DNA of 25,295 bases, from the IMG/VR virus record IMGVR_UViG_3300042924_000393, positions 1 through 25,295 of that record. One strand, given 5' to 3'. This stretch comes from a virus. The notes beneath the pieces were generated by a model, which did not search any database, was not told the origin of the DNA, and saw only the letters and a program-made list of their open reading frames with translations. Below are positions 6,782 through 14,148 of the stretch, piece after piece (positions within the stretch are counted from its first letter, which is position 1; each line of letters begins with the position of its first letter). The position numbers and the translations under genes are program-made.

Positions 6782-7048
6782 ATGGCTACATTTAGTAAAA
6801 AATTAATGGGTAAAGAAGTTGGTGATGCTAAGGTCTATGCCAAGCCACACACAATGTCGGGCAAGGAAGTGAAAGCTTCTACCAACCCCGGTAAAGAGCC
6901 AAACCGTAGCAAGCTAGATACATACGACATGAGCGTTGGTGCTGTTAGCAAGTCTGCTGGTGAAAAACCAACTAAGACTAGCGGCATTAAAGTTCGCGGT
7001 ACTGGCGCAGCTACTAAAGGTTTGATGGCACGCGGCCCCATGGCTTGA
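6782..7048 (+). CDS. Small basic hypothetical protein
   Basis: 88 residues from the ATG at 6782, with GAGG at 6774-6777; the longer frame from 6731 would overlap the previous gene by 44 nt and is rejected. Lys/Thr/Gly-rich, low complexity (GKEVGDAKVYAKPHTMSGKE at the front, KTSGIKVRGTGAATKG at the end). No recognisable domain. It belongs to the same class of tiny basic proteins as its neighbours, lying between the two adaptor genes. Confidence 0.6.
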   Translation: MATFSKKLMGKEVGDAKVYAKPHTMSGKEVKASTNPGKEPNRSKLDTYDMSVGAVSKSAGEKPTKTSGIKVRGTGAATKGLMARGPMA

Positions 7049-7055
7049 GGAACAC

Positions 7056-7904
7056 ATGAACTACACCGAGCTTGTCACGCAGGTAAACGATTACTGCGAG
7101 AACTCTTTCCCAACTGACAATATGAATACGTTCATACGTCAGGCGGAGCAGCGCATCTATAACACCGCGCAGCCAGCAAACTTGCGGAAGAACGTGACAG
7201 GCACAATTACCTCGACCAACAAGTACTTGTCTGCCCCAGAGGATTTTCTCTCTGTATATAGCCTTGCCGTATACCCACAGAACACTACAACTGCTACCGG
7301 CACTGCCGGATCTAAGTCAATTGTGGTGGCATCTACTACAGGTATTGCAGTGGGTCAGCAAGTTACCGGTTCAGGTATTGGCACTAACGCTCAGGTAAGA
7401 AGTATCAGTGGAACCACGATCTACTTGACTGAGAACAACGCTACAACGATTGCAAACTCAGTGACCTTTCAAGGTGACTACCTGTACTTGTTGAACAAGG
7501 ATGTGAACTTCATCCGCTCTGCGTATCCACTGTCTGCTTATGTGGCTGAGCCTAAGCACTACGCACTGTTTGGCCCAACGGTCACCGGCGGTGTAGTTAC
7601 AAACGAGCTGTCGTTCATTGTTGGCCCAACGCCCAATGCAACTTACGTTGCAGAGCTGCATTATTACTACTATCCAGAGTCCATCGTCACTGCTGGCACT
7701 ACTTGGCTGGGTGATAACTTTGATTCTGTACTTTTGTACGGCACAATCTGCGAAGCTCTTGTTTATATGAAGGGTGAGGCAGATATGATTGGCTTGGCTC
7801 AAGAGCGTTACACACAAGCAATTGCGCTGTATAAAAACCTTGGTGATGGCAAGCAACGTGGCGATGCGTATCGTGACGGGCAAGTACGAGTTCAAGTCGC
7901 ATGA
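7056..7904 (+). CDS. Second head-tail adaptor (SU10 / gp11-like)
   Basis: 282 residues. The N-terminal NYTELVTQVNDYC followed by TFIRQAEQRIYN and the C-terminal helical part (LLYGTICEALVYMKGEADMI, then AQERYTQAIALYK) fit adaptor or gatekeeper proteins of the SU10-adaptor type. These bind below the portal or first adaptor in the neck. Residues about 78-140 are an inserted beta module (SIVVASTTGIAVGQQVTGSG, ending TIANSVTF) of a kind seen in other phage tail proteins. TGAGGA supplies the ribosome site; the stop overlaps the next ATG (ATGA). Confidence 0.8.
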   Translation: MNYTELVTQVNDYCENSFPTDNMNTFIRQAEQRIYNTAQPANLRKNVTGTITSTNKYLSAPEDFLSVYSLAVYPQNTTTATGTAGSKSIVVASTTGIAVGQQVTGSGIGTNAQVRSISGTTIYLTENNATTIANSVTFQGDYLYLLNKDVNFIRSAYPLSAYVAEPKHYALFGPTVTGGVVTNELSFIVGPTPNATYVAELHYYYYPESIVTAGTTWLGDNFDSVLLYGTICEALVYMKGEADMIGLAQERYTQAIALYKNLGDGKQRGDAYRDGQVRVQVA

Positions 7905-8317
7905 GTTCAATTGTCCAAACCCAAACCACAAGCTTCAAAACGGAGTTGTACCAAGCTGTTCACAACATGCTTACGGACACGCTCAAGATTGCGCTGTACA
8001 CGGCAAACGCAGATTTAAACGCTGCCACAACCGTGTACTCCACAACCAATGAAGTGACTGGGGGTGGTTATGTAGCGGGCGGTGTCACTCTAACTGGGGT
8101 GACGCTTAACTCTGACGGCTATACGGCTTACATTAACTTCAACAACGTTGTGTTTAACGCCGCAGTGACTTCTCGCTGTGCTTTGATCTACAACGTGACT
8201 CGGGGTAATAAATCTATTGCCGTGCTGGACTTTGGTTCAGACAAAACATCTACCAACTTTACAATCACAATGCCTGTCAACACTGCGACGGCAGCTTTAA
8301 TCAGGAGTTCAAATTGA
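7901..8317 (+). CDS. Beta-rich virion protein, paralog A
   Basis: 138 residues with the pattern FKTELYQAVHNM, LKIALYTANADLNAATTVYS, GGGYVAGGVTLTGV, then ALIYN and a C-terminal TMPVNTATAALIR. The same layout appears in the protein at 8518, so the two are paralogs. Such proteins are frequent in tail regions of uncultured phages and are annotated as structural. ATGA overlap with the adaptor; AGGAG near its end serves the next gene. Likely tail-associated; the exact part is unknown. Confidence 0.7.
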   Translation: MSSIVQTQTTSFKTELYQAVHNMLTDTLKIALYTANADLNAATTVYSTTNEVTGGGYVAGGVTLTGVTLNSDGYTAYINFNNVVFNAAVTSRCALIYNVTRGNKSIAVLDFGSDKTSTNFTITMPVNTATAALIRSSN

Positions 8318-8508
8318 TCGTTACTACCACTAAAGGCGAAATGGATGATTCTCTTCTTGAGAAAAAAGAAGGGGTCGTGGATAATGACAACGAGAATACC
8401 ACTTGGGTGGAGTATTGGCTTGAGGGTGAATTGGTTCACCGATCAGTTCATGTGACTCTAAAGAAACCATTAACTTACATGGCTGCTGAAGCGGCCTCAA
8501 TTGCATAA
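8314..8508 (+). CDS. Small acidic protein with TTG start
   Basis: 64 residues starting at TTG 8314, with CAGGAG at 8302-8307 at a proper spacing and a TTGA overlap with the previous stop. Asp/Glu-rich N-terminal half, then TTWVEYWLEGELVHRSVHV and a short Ala-rich tail. It sits between the two paralogous beta proteins and contrasts with the basic small proteins upstream. I recognise no named family. A partner or chaperone of the neighbouring structural proteins is possible but unsupported. Confidence 0.65.
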   Translation: MIVTTTKGEMDDSLLEKKEGVVDNDNENTTWVEYWLEGELVHRSVHVTLKKPLTYMAAEAASIA

Positions 8509-8517
8509 GGAGCTATC

Positions 8518-8994
8518 ATGGCCAACACTCAAAGCATGTGCACATCGTTCATGGGCGAACTCATGACGGCTACCCACAATTTCGGTACAGCACCAATCCG
8601 TGCGGCTACCACTGCCGACACATTCAAGGCGGCGTTGTATCTGACTTCAGCCACTGTTAATGCAGCTACCACAGCGTACTCTTCTACCGGTGAAGTTTCC
8701 GGTACAGGCTATACCGCTGGCGGCGTGACGGTGACCAACGCTACGGCTCCAATTGCCACAAACAGCTCAGCTACTGCTGGCGTGGCTTACTGGACACCTT
8801 CAGCGTCTATTACTTACACGACTGTGACTTTGAGCACAGCATTTGATGCCGTGTTGATCTATAACAGCAGCCAGTCTGACAAGGCGGTGTCTGTTCACAC
8901 ATTTGGTTCACAGACCATTACGGCTGGTACGTTCACACTGACCATGCCTTCCAACACCACAACAACCGCTTTGCTGCGCTTGTCCACAACCTAA
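8518..8994 (+). CDS. Beta-rich virion protein, paralog B
   Basis: 158 residues. It shares with the 7901 protein an N-terminal helix, FKAALYLTSATVNAATTAYS, GTGYTAGGVTVTNA, AVLIYN, and a terminal FTLTMPSNTTTTALLRLS. It is longer by about 20 residues in the middle (TNSSATAGVAYWTPSASITY). TAAGGAG precedes the ATG. Duplicate adjacent copies suggest two versions of one particle component, for example a tail-surface or fibre-anchor protein; inference only. Confidence 0.7.
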   Translation: MANTQSMCTSFMGELMTATHNFGTAPIRAATTADTFKAALYLTSATVNAATTAYSSTGEVSGTGYTAGGVTVTNATAPIATNSSATAGVAYWTPSASITYTTVTLSTAFDAVLIYNSSQSDKAVSVHTFGSQTITAGTFTLTMPSNTTTTALLRLSTT

Positions 8995-9004
8995 AAGGTA
9001 AGCC

Positions 9005-9826
9005 ATGTCTCTCGGCTGGGGTGACGGCGCGTGGGGGAGTAATGGCTGGGGCGGTACTCTCGATGCAACAGGAGTTGCCGCCGAAGGTGCGGTCGGTTCC
9101 GTCACATCTGACCGCGTTGTTGCTCTTTCAGGCGTTGGCGCTTCTGGTCTAGCTGGAGATATTGCTGAAGTCATTATCATCCCCGAGCAGGGTGATGAGG
9201 CGGTAGGTGAAGTTGGCTCCGTTGGTTTAACTGTCACCATAGCCCTGACGGGCGTAGCTGCTTCCGGCGCGGTCGGTTCAGTTGTTCAGAGTCAGACGGT
9301 AGCCCTATCTGGAGATGATGCTACAGGTGCAGTTGGTTCTGTTGTCAATTCATCTACTGTTGCACTAAGTGGTGTAGCGGCTTCTGGTAATGTTGGCTCA
9401 GTTACACACGTTAAGACCGTTCCAATAACCGGAGTGGCTGGTGCGGGAGCCGTAGGCACTGTTGTCCAGTCTGCATCTGTTGAATTAGCTGGAGTAGCAG
9501 CTCTCGGCGCAGTCAATGCCGTTATCGTTCCGTTGCTGCCAAACAGTGCGACCGGTGCAGTAGGATCGGTATCAGGCGACAGAGAGATTGCCTTGACTGG
9601 GGTGGCATCTAGCGCAGCGGTCGGTTCTATGGCGCTTGGCCCACGAGTATTGTCTTTAACCGGAAACCTTGCCAGTGGTTTCACGGGTGATGTAATCGCA
9701 GTTTATTGGAAACTAATTGATGACAGTGAAACTGCAAACTGGCAAAATATCACCAACTCACAGACACCCACTTGGACTATAGTTGACACTACGGAAACTG
9801 CCGATTGGGAAGAAATCGTAACTTGA
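9005..9826 (+). CDS. Tail protein with 20-residue repeats
   Basis: 273 residues. The N-terminus is a Gly/Trp cap (GWGDGAWGSNGWGG, residues 4-17). Residues 21-234 consist of a 20-residue repeat with consensus LSGVAASGAVGSVVQSxTVA, in perfect phase from 81 to 180. The C-terminus has three short Trp repeats (SETANWQNI, SQTPTWTIV, TETADWEEI). No catalytic motif. A regular hydrophobic/Gly repeat suggests a stacked beta fibre or spike segment. It lies directly before the S74 fibre with its own AAAGGT ribosome site; a fibre connector or short appendage is plausible. Confidence 0.65.
   Translation: MSLGWGDGAWGSNGWGGTLDATGVAAEGAVGSVTSDRVVALSGVGASGLAGDIAEVIIIPEQGDEAVGEVGSVGLTVTIALTGVAASGAVGSVVQSQTVALSGDDATGAVGSVVNSSTVALSGVAASGNVGSVTHVKTVPITGVAGAGAVGTVVQSASVELAGVAALGAVNAVIVPLLPNSATGAVGSVSGDREIALTGVASSAAVGSMALGPRVLSLTGNLASGFTGDVIAVYWKLIDDSETANWQNITNSQTPTWTIVDTTETADWEEIVT
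9065..9706 (+). repeat. 60-nt coding repeat array
   Basis: The repeat in the preceding gene has a 60-nt period. Units at 9245, 9305, 9365, 9425 and 9485 are in exact register, with partly degenerate units before and after. Identity is clear at protein level and looser in DNA, so the array is old or under codon-level divergence. Confidence 0.7.
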
Positions 9827-9835
9827 GGTTTAAAC

Positions 9836-11860
9836 ATGACAACAGCATATACATCACTCTTAGGTCTGGCCCTTCCAGTCACGGGGGAACTGAGTGGCAC
9901 TTGGGGTGACACGGTTAACAACAGCATTACGTCACTTGTTGACACCGCAGTAGCAGGAACGACCAACGTTAGTGCTGATTCAAACGTCACACTGACCACA
10001 ACCACTGGTGCTTCTAACCAAGCGCGGCAAGCAATTCTGTTGTTCTCAGGTGCGCGTACAGCTATTCGCACAGTGACTGCTCCGGCCCAGTCAAAGATTT
10101 ATACGGTTATCAATGCGACTACAGGCGGCTTTGCTGTTCAGTTGGTTGGTGCTGGGCCAACTACAGGTGTAACGATTGCCAACGGCGCAAAAACAGTTGT
10201 TGCTTGGAATGGGTCAGATTTTGTTGAAGTTTCCAGCCCCAGTAGCATTATTCTTCCCGGCGGCACTGCTAACGGCGTTCTGTATTTAAACGGCTCTAAG
10301 GTTGTTACAAGCGGTTCTGCGTTGTCTTTTGACGGCACTAAATTGGAAGTAAATGTTCCGGGGACGACAGGCACTACATCTGCTTTTAGGCTTTCTCGTG
10401 GAGTTGGCTATGGCACTACCGATTTTAAACAGTATTACACCAGCAGTACTAATTATGGGTTAACCATTGGGAACACGCTCAACGACTACCTGACGCTAAA
10501 CCTTGCCAATGGCAATCTTGGACTAGGAGTTACCCCCGATCCTTGGTATACATTAGGTACAGCATTTGAAAGTTATGGCTATGCATTTGAGGGACGATCT
10601 GGAACACCTGACTACAGTGCTTATTGGACAAACGCTTATTTAAACGCTACTGGTTCTGCGTTTGTTTATAGAGGGAATGGATTCGCATCTGCTTATTTGC
10701 AAGGACAAGGCTCGCATAGATGGCGCACAGCGCCTTCAGGAACTGCGGGTAATGGTATTACTTTTACAGAAGTAATGACTCTGGATGCTAGTGGGAATTT
10801 GGGTATTGGTACTACAAGTCCTAGTTATCGTCTTGATGTTAGCGGATTTAATGCAACAGCACGAATTAACTCATCAGTTGCTGGTGGAAACTCTGAACTT
10901 CGTTTCTTAAATGGAACTGGTAACAACGCTGCAATTTTGTTTGGCGACACAGACGCAGCAGATGTGGGTTTCATCCAATATGTACATTCTGATAACAGTC
11001 TTCGTATAAATGTAAATGCCGCAGAACGTGCCCGTATAGCCTCAGATGGTAATTTTCTTCTTGGTGGTACATCTTCAGTCCCACTAGCTGGGATTTTTGG
11101 TCAAGTTATCAACGGCTCGTCTTCTGCTGGAACCGCTTACAACACAAGCGGAAGAGATTGGCTTTTGTTTACCTCAACAAGCGGAGCATATTCAAATGGC
11201 CTTATTTTTTATGACAATACGGCTGGATTTGAACGTGCTCGGTTTGACACAAGCGGTAACTTGCTGATAGGGACTACGGGTGGCCCCGGAACACCGGGCC
11301 TTACTTGCAACGTGAGTGCAGCAGGTTGGTACGTTGCAGATTTTATTAATACTAGCTCAAACACCAGCTATGGACTCAGAATTAGGCTTCCGGGAGGTGG
11401 GAGCTCTCAATATTTAGTTATTGGGCAATCAGACACTACAAACGTGTTTTATATTGCGGCAAACGGAAATGTGCAAAACACTAACAACAGTTATGGCGCT
11501 ATCTCTGATGCAAAACTAAAAGAAAACATTGTTGACGCAACGCCAAAACTTGCTAACTTGATGCAAGTGAGAGTGCGTAACTACAACCTTAAAGGTGAAT
11601 ACGAACAACACAAACAACTTGGTGTTATTGCTCAAGAGTTAGAAACAGTATTTCCATCAATGGTTGAGGAAAGCCAAGACTATGAAGAAGTGACCACAAC
11701 AGATGAAGATGGCAATGATCAAACTAAGCGTGTTTTAACAGGCACTACAACCAAGTCGGTTAAGTACAGCGTGTTTATCCCAATGCTTATTAAGGCAATG
11801 CAAGAACAACAAGCAATCATTGAATCACTCAAGGCTCGTTTAGATGCCGCTAACCTGTAA
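9836..11860 (+). CDS. Tail fibre with S74 intramolecular chaperone domain
   Basis: 674 residues. The N-terminal part (about 1-135, MTTAYTSLLGLALPVTGELS) is a common particle-attachment head of aquatic phage fibres. The middle has repeated shaft motifs: LDASGNLGIGTTSPSYRLDV, IASDGNFLLGG, FDTSGNLLIGTTG. The C-terminal domain (about 556-674) is the S74 peptidase/chaperone: Ser557-Asp558 in SDAKLKEN, Lys562 five residues on, then LGVIAQELETVFP and a terminal helix. In this family the domain trimerises the fibre and cuts itself off before the Ser. So the mature fibre should end near residue 556. It is the main candidate for host recognition. Confidence 0.9.
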   Translation: MTTAYTSLLGLALPVTGELSGTWGDTVNNSITSLVDTAVAGTTNVSADSNVTLTTTTGASNQARQAILLFSGARTAIRTVTAPAQSKIYTVINATTGGFAVQLVGAGPTTGVTIANGAKTVVAWNGSDFVEVSSPSSIILPGGTANGVLYLNGSKVVTSGSALSFDGTKLEVNVPGTTGTTSAFRLSRGVGYGTTDFKQYYTSSTNYGLTIGNTLNDYLTLNLANGNLGLGVTPDPWYTLGTAFESYGYAFEGRSGTPDYSAYWTNAYLNATGSAFVYRGNGFASAYLQGQGSHRWRTAPSGTAGNGITFTEVMTLDASGNLGIGTTSPSYRLDVSGFNATARINSSVAGGNSELRFLNGTGNNAAILFGDTDAADVGFIQYVHSDNSLRINVNAAERARIASDGNFLLGGTSSVPLAGIFGQVINGSSSAGTAYNTSGRDWLLFTSTSGAYSNGLIFYDNTAGFERARFDTSGNLLIGTTGGPGTPGLTCNVSAAGWYVADFINTSSNTSYGLRIRLPGGGSSQYLVIGQSDTTNVFYIAANGNVQNTNNSYGAISDAKLKENIVDATPKLANLMQVRVRNYNLKGEYEQHKQLGVIAQELETVFPSMVEESQDYEEVTTTDEDGNDQTKRVLTGTTTKSVKYSVFIPMLIKAMQEQQAIIESLKARLDAANL

Positions 11861-11868
11861 GGAAAATC

Positions 11869-12156
11869 ATGACTATTACTTGGAAAATTACAACCCTTGA
11901 CAGCAATACAGCCGATGGCTTTGTAACCACAGCACATTGGTATGCTTATGCAGTAGATGGAGAACACTCTGCCTCTGCCTACGCAACAGTCTCATGGGCT
12001 GAAGGCATTCCTGCTATTCCTTACTCTTCCCTCACAGAAGCTACAGTATTGGCTTGGGTCTGGGAGAGCATTGACAAGGAAGCTACAGAGGCTTCTTTGG
12101 CGGCTCAGATTGAAGCTAAGAAAAACCCAGTTACAGCGTCTGGCACACCTTGGTAA
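11869..12156 (+). CDS. Small conserved phage protein (DUF7936-like)
   Basis: 95 residues. TITWKITTLDSNTADGFVTT, HWYAYAVDG, SSLTEATVLAWVWESI and the ending IEAKKNPVTASGTPW match a family I recall from many aquatic phages, usually beside fibre genes (DUF7936). Function unknown. It is preceded by AAGGAAAATC, the same leader used by the next gene. Possibly a fibre-associated or assembly protein. Confidence 0.75.
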   Translation: MTITWKITTLDSNTADGFVTTAHWYAYAVDGEHSASAYATVSWAEGIPAIPYSSLTEATVLAWVWESIDKEATEASLAAQIEAKKNPVTASGTPW

Positions 12157-12163
12157 ACAGGAA

Positions 12164-12185
12164 GCCACCACCTGAGTTTGGTGGC
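12164..12185 (+). other. Intergenic hairpin before the 12201 gene
   Basis: GCCACCA (12164-12170) pairs perfectly with TGGTGGC (12179-12185) over an 8-nt loop, in the 44-nt gap between two small genes. No T-tract follows, so it is not a terminator. It could protect or process the mRNA. Confidence 0.4.
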
Positions 12186-12200
12186 ATACAAAGGAAAATC

Positions 12201-12428
12201 ATGGGAAAAAATGAAAAGACCCCTGTGACAATCGATGGCGTTGAGCACCAGTTTGAAGACCTGACCAGAGAGCAGCAAGTTCTTTTGAATCATGTCGCAG
12301 ATTTAGATCGCAAACTAGACTCAGCAAGATTCAATGTAGATCAGCTCCAAGTAGGAAGAAACGCCTTCTTTGAGTTACTGAAACAAGCACTGGCCGAACC
12401 CAAGGTGTCGGACGTAGAACCTAAGTAA
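12201..12428 (+). CDS. Small coiled-coil protein (DUF6447-like)
   Basis: 75 residues from the ATG at 12201, preceded by AAAGGAAAATC; a longer frame from GTG 12150 is rejected because it overlaps the previous gene and runs through the hairpin. TPVTIDGVEHQFEDLTREQQ is followed by a heptad-like helix (about 22-66). This fits a family found next to phage fibre genes, which I recall as DUF6447. Function unknown. It is the last gene before a UUCG hairpin, so it probably ends the fibre transcription block. Confidence 0.75.
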   Translation: MGKNEKTPVTIDGVEHQFEDLTREQQVLLNHVADLDRKLDSARFNVDQLQVGRNAFFELLKQALAEPKVSDVEPK

Positions 12429-12436
12429 CCTTGTCT

Positions 12437-12452
12437 GGGGGCTTCGGCCCCC
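12437..12452 (+). terminator. Third UUCG-loop hairpin, weak terminator
   Basis: GGGGGC (12437-12442) and GCCCCC (12447-12452) flank a UUCG loop, nearly the same as the elements at 1646 and 2919. The downstream GCTGTTTGG is a poor T-tract, so termination may be partial. It separates fibre and lysis genes. Confidence 0.6.
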
Positions 12453-12489
12453 GCTGTTTGGTTACTGGAATTTGTTTTAAGTTGTACCT

Positions 12490-12990
12490 ATGATTCCAAT
12501 AGACCCAATATCAGCATTACAGGGACTACAAACTGCGATTAGCGTAGTCAAAAAGGCAAGCAAAGTCGCAAGTGATCTGGCGGGCTTGGCTCCATCAATT
12601 GCTAAGCTTTTTGATGCCAAGAGCACCGCTACCAAGGCGATGCTTCAGGCCAAGCGTACAGGCGGTAAATCTAACCTAGGTGCGGCATTACAGATTGAGA
12701 TGGCCTTGGATGAGGCCAAGCGGTTTGAGGAACAGCTAAAGATGTTGTTTATGCAGGCGGGACGCATAGACGTATGGAATGCGACCAAGGCTCGGCAAGC
12801 TGAGATGGACAGAGATGATGCCAGAGAAATGGCAGAGCTAAAGGCTGAAGAGAAGAAGCGCAAGGAAGCCGAGCGGGAACAGATGGAGTGGGCAGTTGGA
12901 ATCGTGGTGATCGTGATGCTCTTAGGTGCTGTTGGCTGGGGGCTTAATGAGATGGCTGAACTGTGTGCCAAGACAGGGTGTGGTCGGTGA
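12490..12990 (+). CDS. Coiled-coil membrane protein of the lysis region
   Basis: 166 residues. The N-terminal half is helical and Lys/Ala-rich (LQTAISVVKKASKVASDLAG). Residues about 98-132 are a highly charged helix, followed by one transmembrane helix at 134-152 (WAVGIVVIVMLLGAVGWGL) and a short tail with Cys159 and Cys164. Topology looks like a cytoplasmic body anchored by a C-terminal helix. The position just before small membrane genes and a holin/endolysin pair suggests a lysis or membrane-associated role, but no spanin motif (lipobox) is seen. Weak ribosome site. It ends in a GTGA overlap. Confidence 0.65.
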   Translation: MIPIDPISALQGLQTAISVVKKASKVASDLAGLAPSIAKLFDAKSTATKAMLQAKRTGGKSNLGAALQIEMALDEAKRFEEQLKMLFMQAGRIDVWNATKARQAEMDRDDAREMAELKAEEKKRKEAEREQMEWAVGIVVIVMLLGAVGWGLNEMAELCAKTGCGR

Positions 12991-13136
12991 ATGAGTACCA
13001 GAAACAGTTTGACCTCTTCCTTAAAGTCTTTGTCAGGCTATGCGTGGCGTGGTATGTCGTTGGTTTTTTGCGCTTCCTGCCTGATGAGTTGGCCGAAAAG
13101 GTTGTAAATAAACTACTGGGAATGATTGGTCTATGA
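12987..13136 (+). CDS. 49-residue membrane protein, holin-like candidate
   Basis: A short frame starting at GTG 12987, overlapping the previous stop (GTGA), and ending at TGA 13134-13136, overlapping the next ATG (ATGA). The product begins MNEYQKQFDLFLKVFVRLCV and has one hydrophobic stretch (about residues 12-31, with AWYVVGFLRFL), then an amphipathic tail rich in Leu/Val/Lys. Coupling on both sides and the lack of any other gene in this 142-nt gap argue that it is real. A single-helix holin, pinholin or antiholin is plausible; small size limits certainty. Confidence 0.6.
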   Translation: MNEYQKQFDLFLKVFVRLCVAWYVVGFLRFLPDELAEKVVNKLLGMIGL

Positions 13137-13744
13137 GTGACGAAAAGCCAGCAGACGTATTGAGTAAGGTGCTGTCCTATGTGGATAGCCCGTTTAAACT
13201 GTTTGCTCTGTTGCTCATGGCGGTGTTTGCGTTTGCTGGGTACTTTGTTTGGCAGAACCAAGAACTTCTGATGGGCGCGTACAAAGAGTCTAAGAGAATG
13301 CCAAGCATTGTTGAGGATAGAGTGGAAGATGCTGCCGCCCACTTGTTTAAAACAACTAACGCTACCATTGTGGCTGTATTCAAAGTAAACCCTATGTTTG
13401 GAACTAGAGTGCTGTATCGTGCTTACACCAAAGAGGGTAGAGACAAAACCAATGATGGGCTTGATGTTGGGCTGTTTACTCAAAACCAAGCCAACAACGC
13501 TGATGTGATTAGGCTGATGGCAAGTGAGATTCCTTGTGGCGAGTACAAGTCAGCGCAATCTGAAATGGGTTTATGGTATATCGCCAAGGGGGTTTCCTAC
13601 ACTTGCCGAGTCAGCATCCCACCTGATCCAAGCCGGTTTGTTGGACAAATCACTGTAGGCTGGGATAATGAACCCGCTGACATTCAAGTAACAAGAACCA
13701 TGATGGAAATTGCAGCAACCATGCTTACAAGGAGCAAACAATGA
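13133..13744 (+). CDS. Membrane-anchored protein of the lysis cassette
   Basis: 203 residues. One transmembrane helix near the N-terminus (about 21-41, FKLFALLLMAVFAFAGYFVW) and a soluble domain of about 160 residues with Cys138 and Cys156 (IPCGEYKSA, VSYTCRVSI) that could form a disulfide if periplasmic. No catalytic motif recognised, no lipobox. It is coupled to genes on both sides (ATGA overlaps), in the place where phages often encode holin partners or spanins. A regulator or sensor of lysis is possible; I cannot name a family. Confidence 0.65.
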   Translation: MSDEKPADVLSKVLSYVDSPFKLFALLLMAVFAFAGYFVWQNQELLMGAYKESKRMPSIVEDRVEDAAAHLFKTTNATIVAVFKVNPMFGTRVLYRAYTKEGRDKTNDGLDVGLFTQNQANNADVIRLMASEIPCGEYKSAQSEMGLWYIAKGVSYTCRVSIPPDPSRFVGQITVGWDNEPADIQVTRTMMEIAATMLTRSKQ

Positions 13745-14148
13745 TTGGACTAGACGCACTCCTATCGGTAGGTGGAAAACTTATCGACAAGCTAATCCCA
13801 GACCCAGAGGCCAAGGCCAAAGCGCAACTGGAACTTCAGAAGATGGCTCAGGACGGTGAGCTGGCTAAGATGGCCAACGAAACCGAGCTATACAAGACGG
13901 AGCAGAACAACCTGACCGAGCGGGTTAAGGCTGACATGTCTAGTGATTCTTGGCTGTCCAAGAACATTCGTCCCATGACGCTAATCTTCCTGTTGGTTGC
14001 CTATTCTGGCTTTGCCATTGCCTCAATATTTGAGTACGAAACCCGTGGCGCTTACGTTGAATTGCTGGGACAATGGGGCATGCTCGTGATGTCGTTCTAC
14101 TTTGGTGGACGCACAATGGAAAAGATTGCAGATAGGATTAAAAAATGA
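13741..14148 (+). CDS. Holin-like protein (3TM holin superfamily)
   Basis: 135 residues. Amphipathic N-terminus (LDALLSVGGKLIDKLIPDPE), charged helix (about 22-65), then SWLSKNIRPMTLIFLLVAYS with a first clear membrane helix at 77-97 and a second at about 106-123, ending in a basic tail. The DSWLSKNIRPMT segment before the helix is typical of the Holin_3TMs superfamily. Holins form inner-membrane lesions that release endolysin. A strong AAGGAG site (13731-13736) lies before its ATG, and the stop overlaps the endolysin start. Confidence 0.8.
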   Translation: MIGLDALLSVGGKLIDKLIPDPEAKAKAQLELQKMAQDGELAKMANETELYKTEQNNLTERVKADMSSDSWLSKNIRPMTLIFLLVAYSGFAIASIFEYETRGAYVELLGQWGMLVMSFYFGGRTMEKIADRIKK

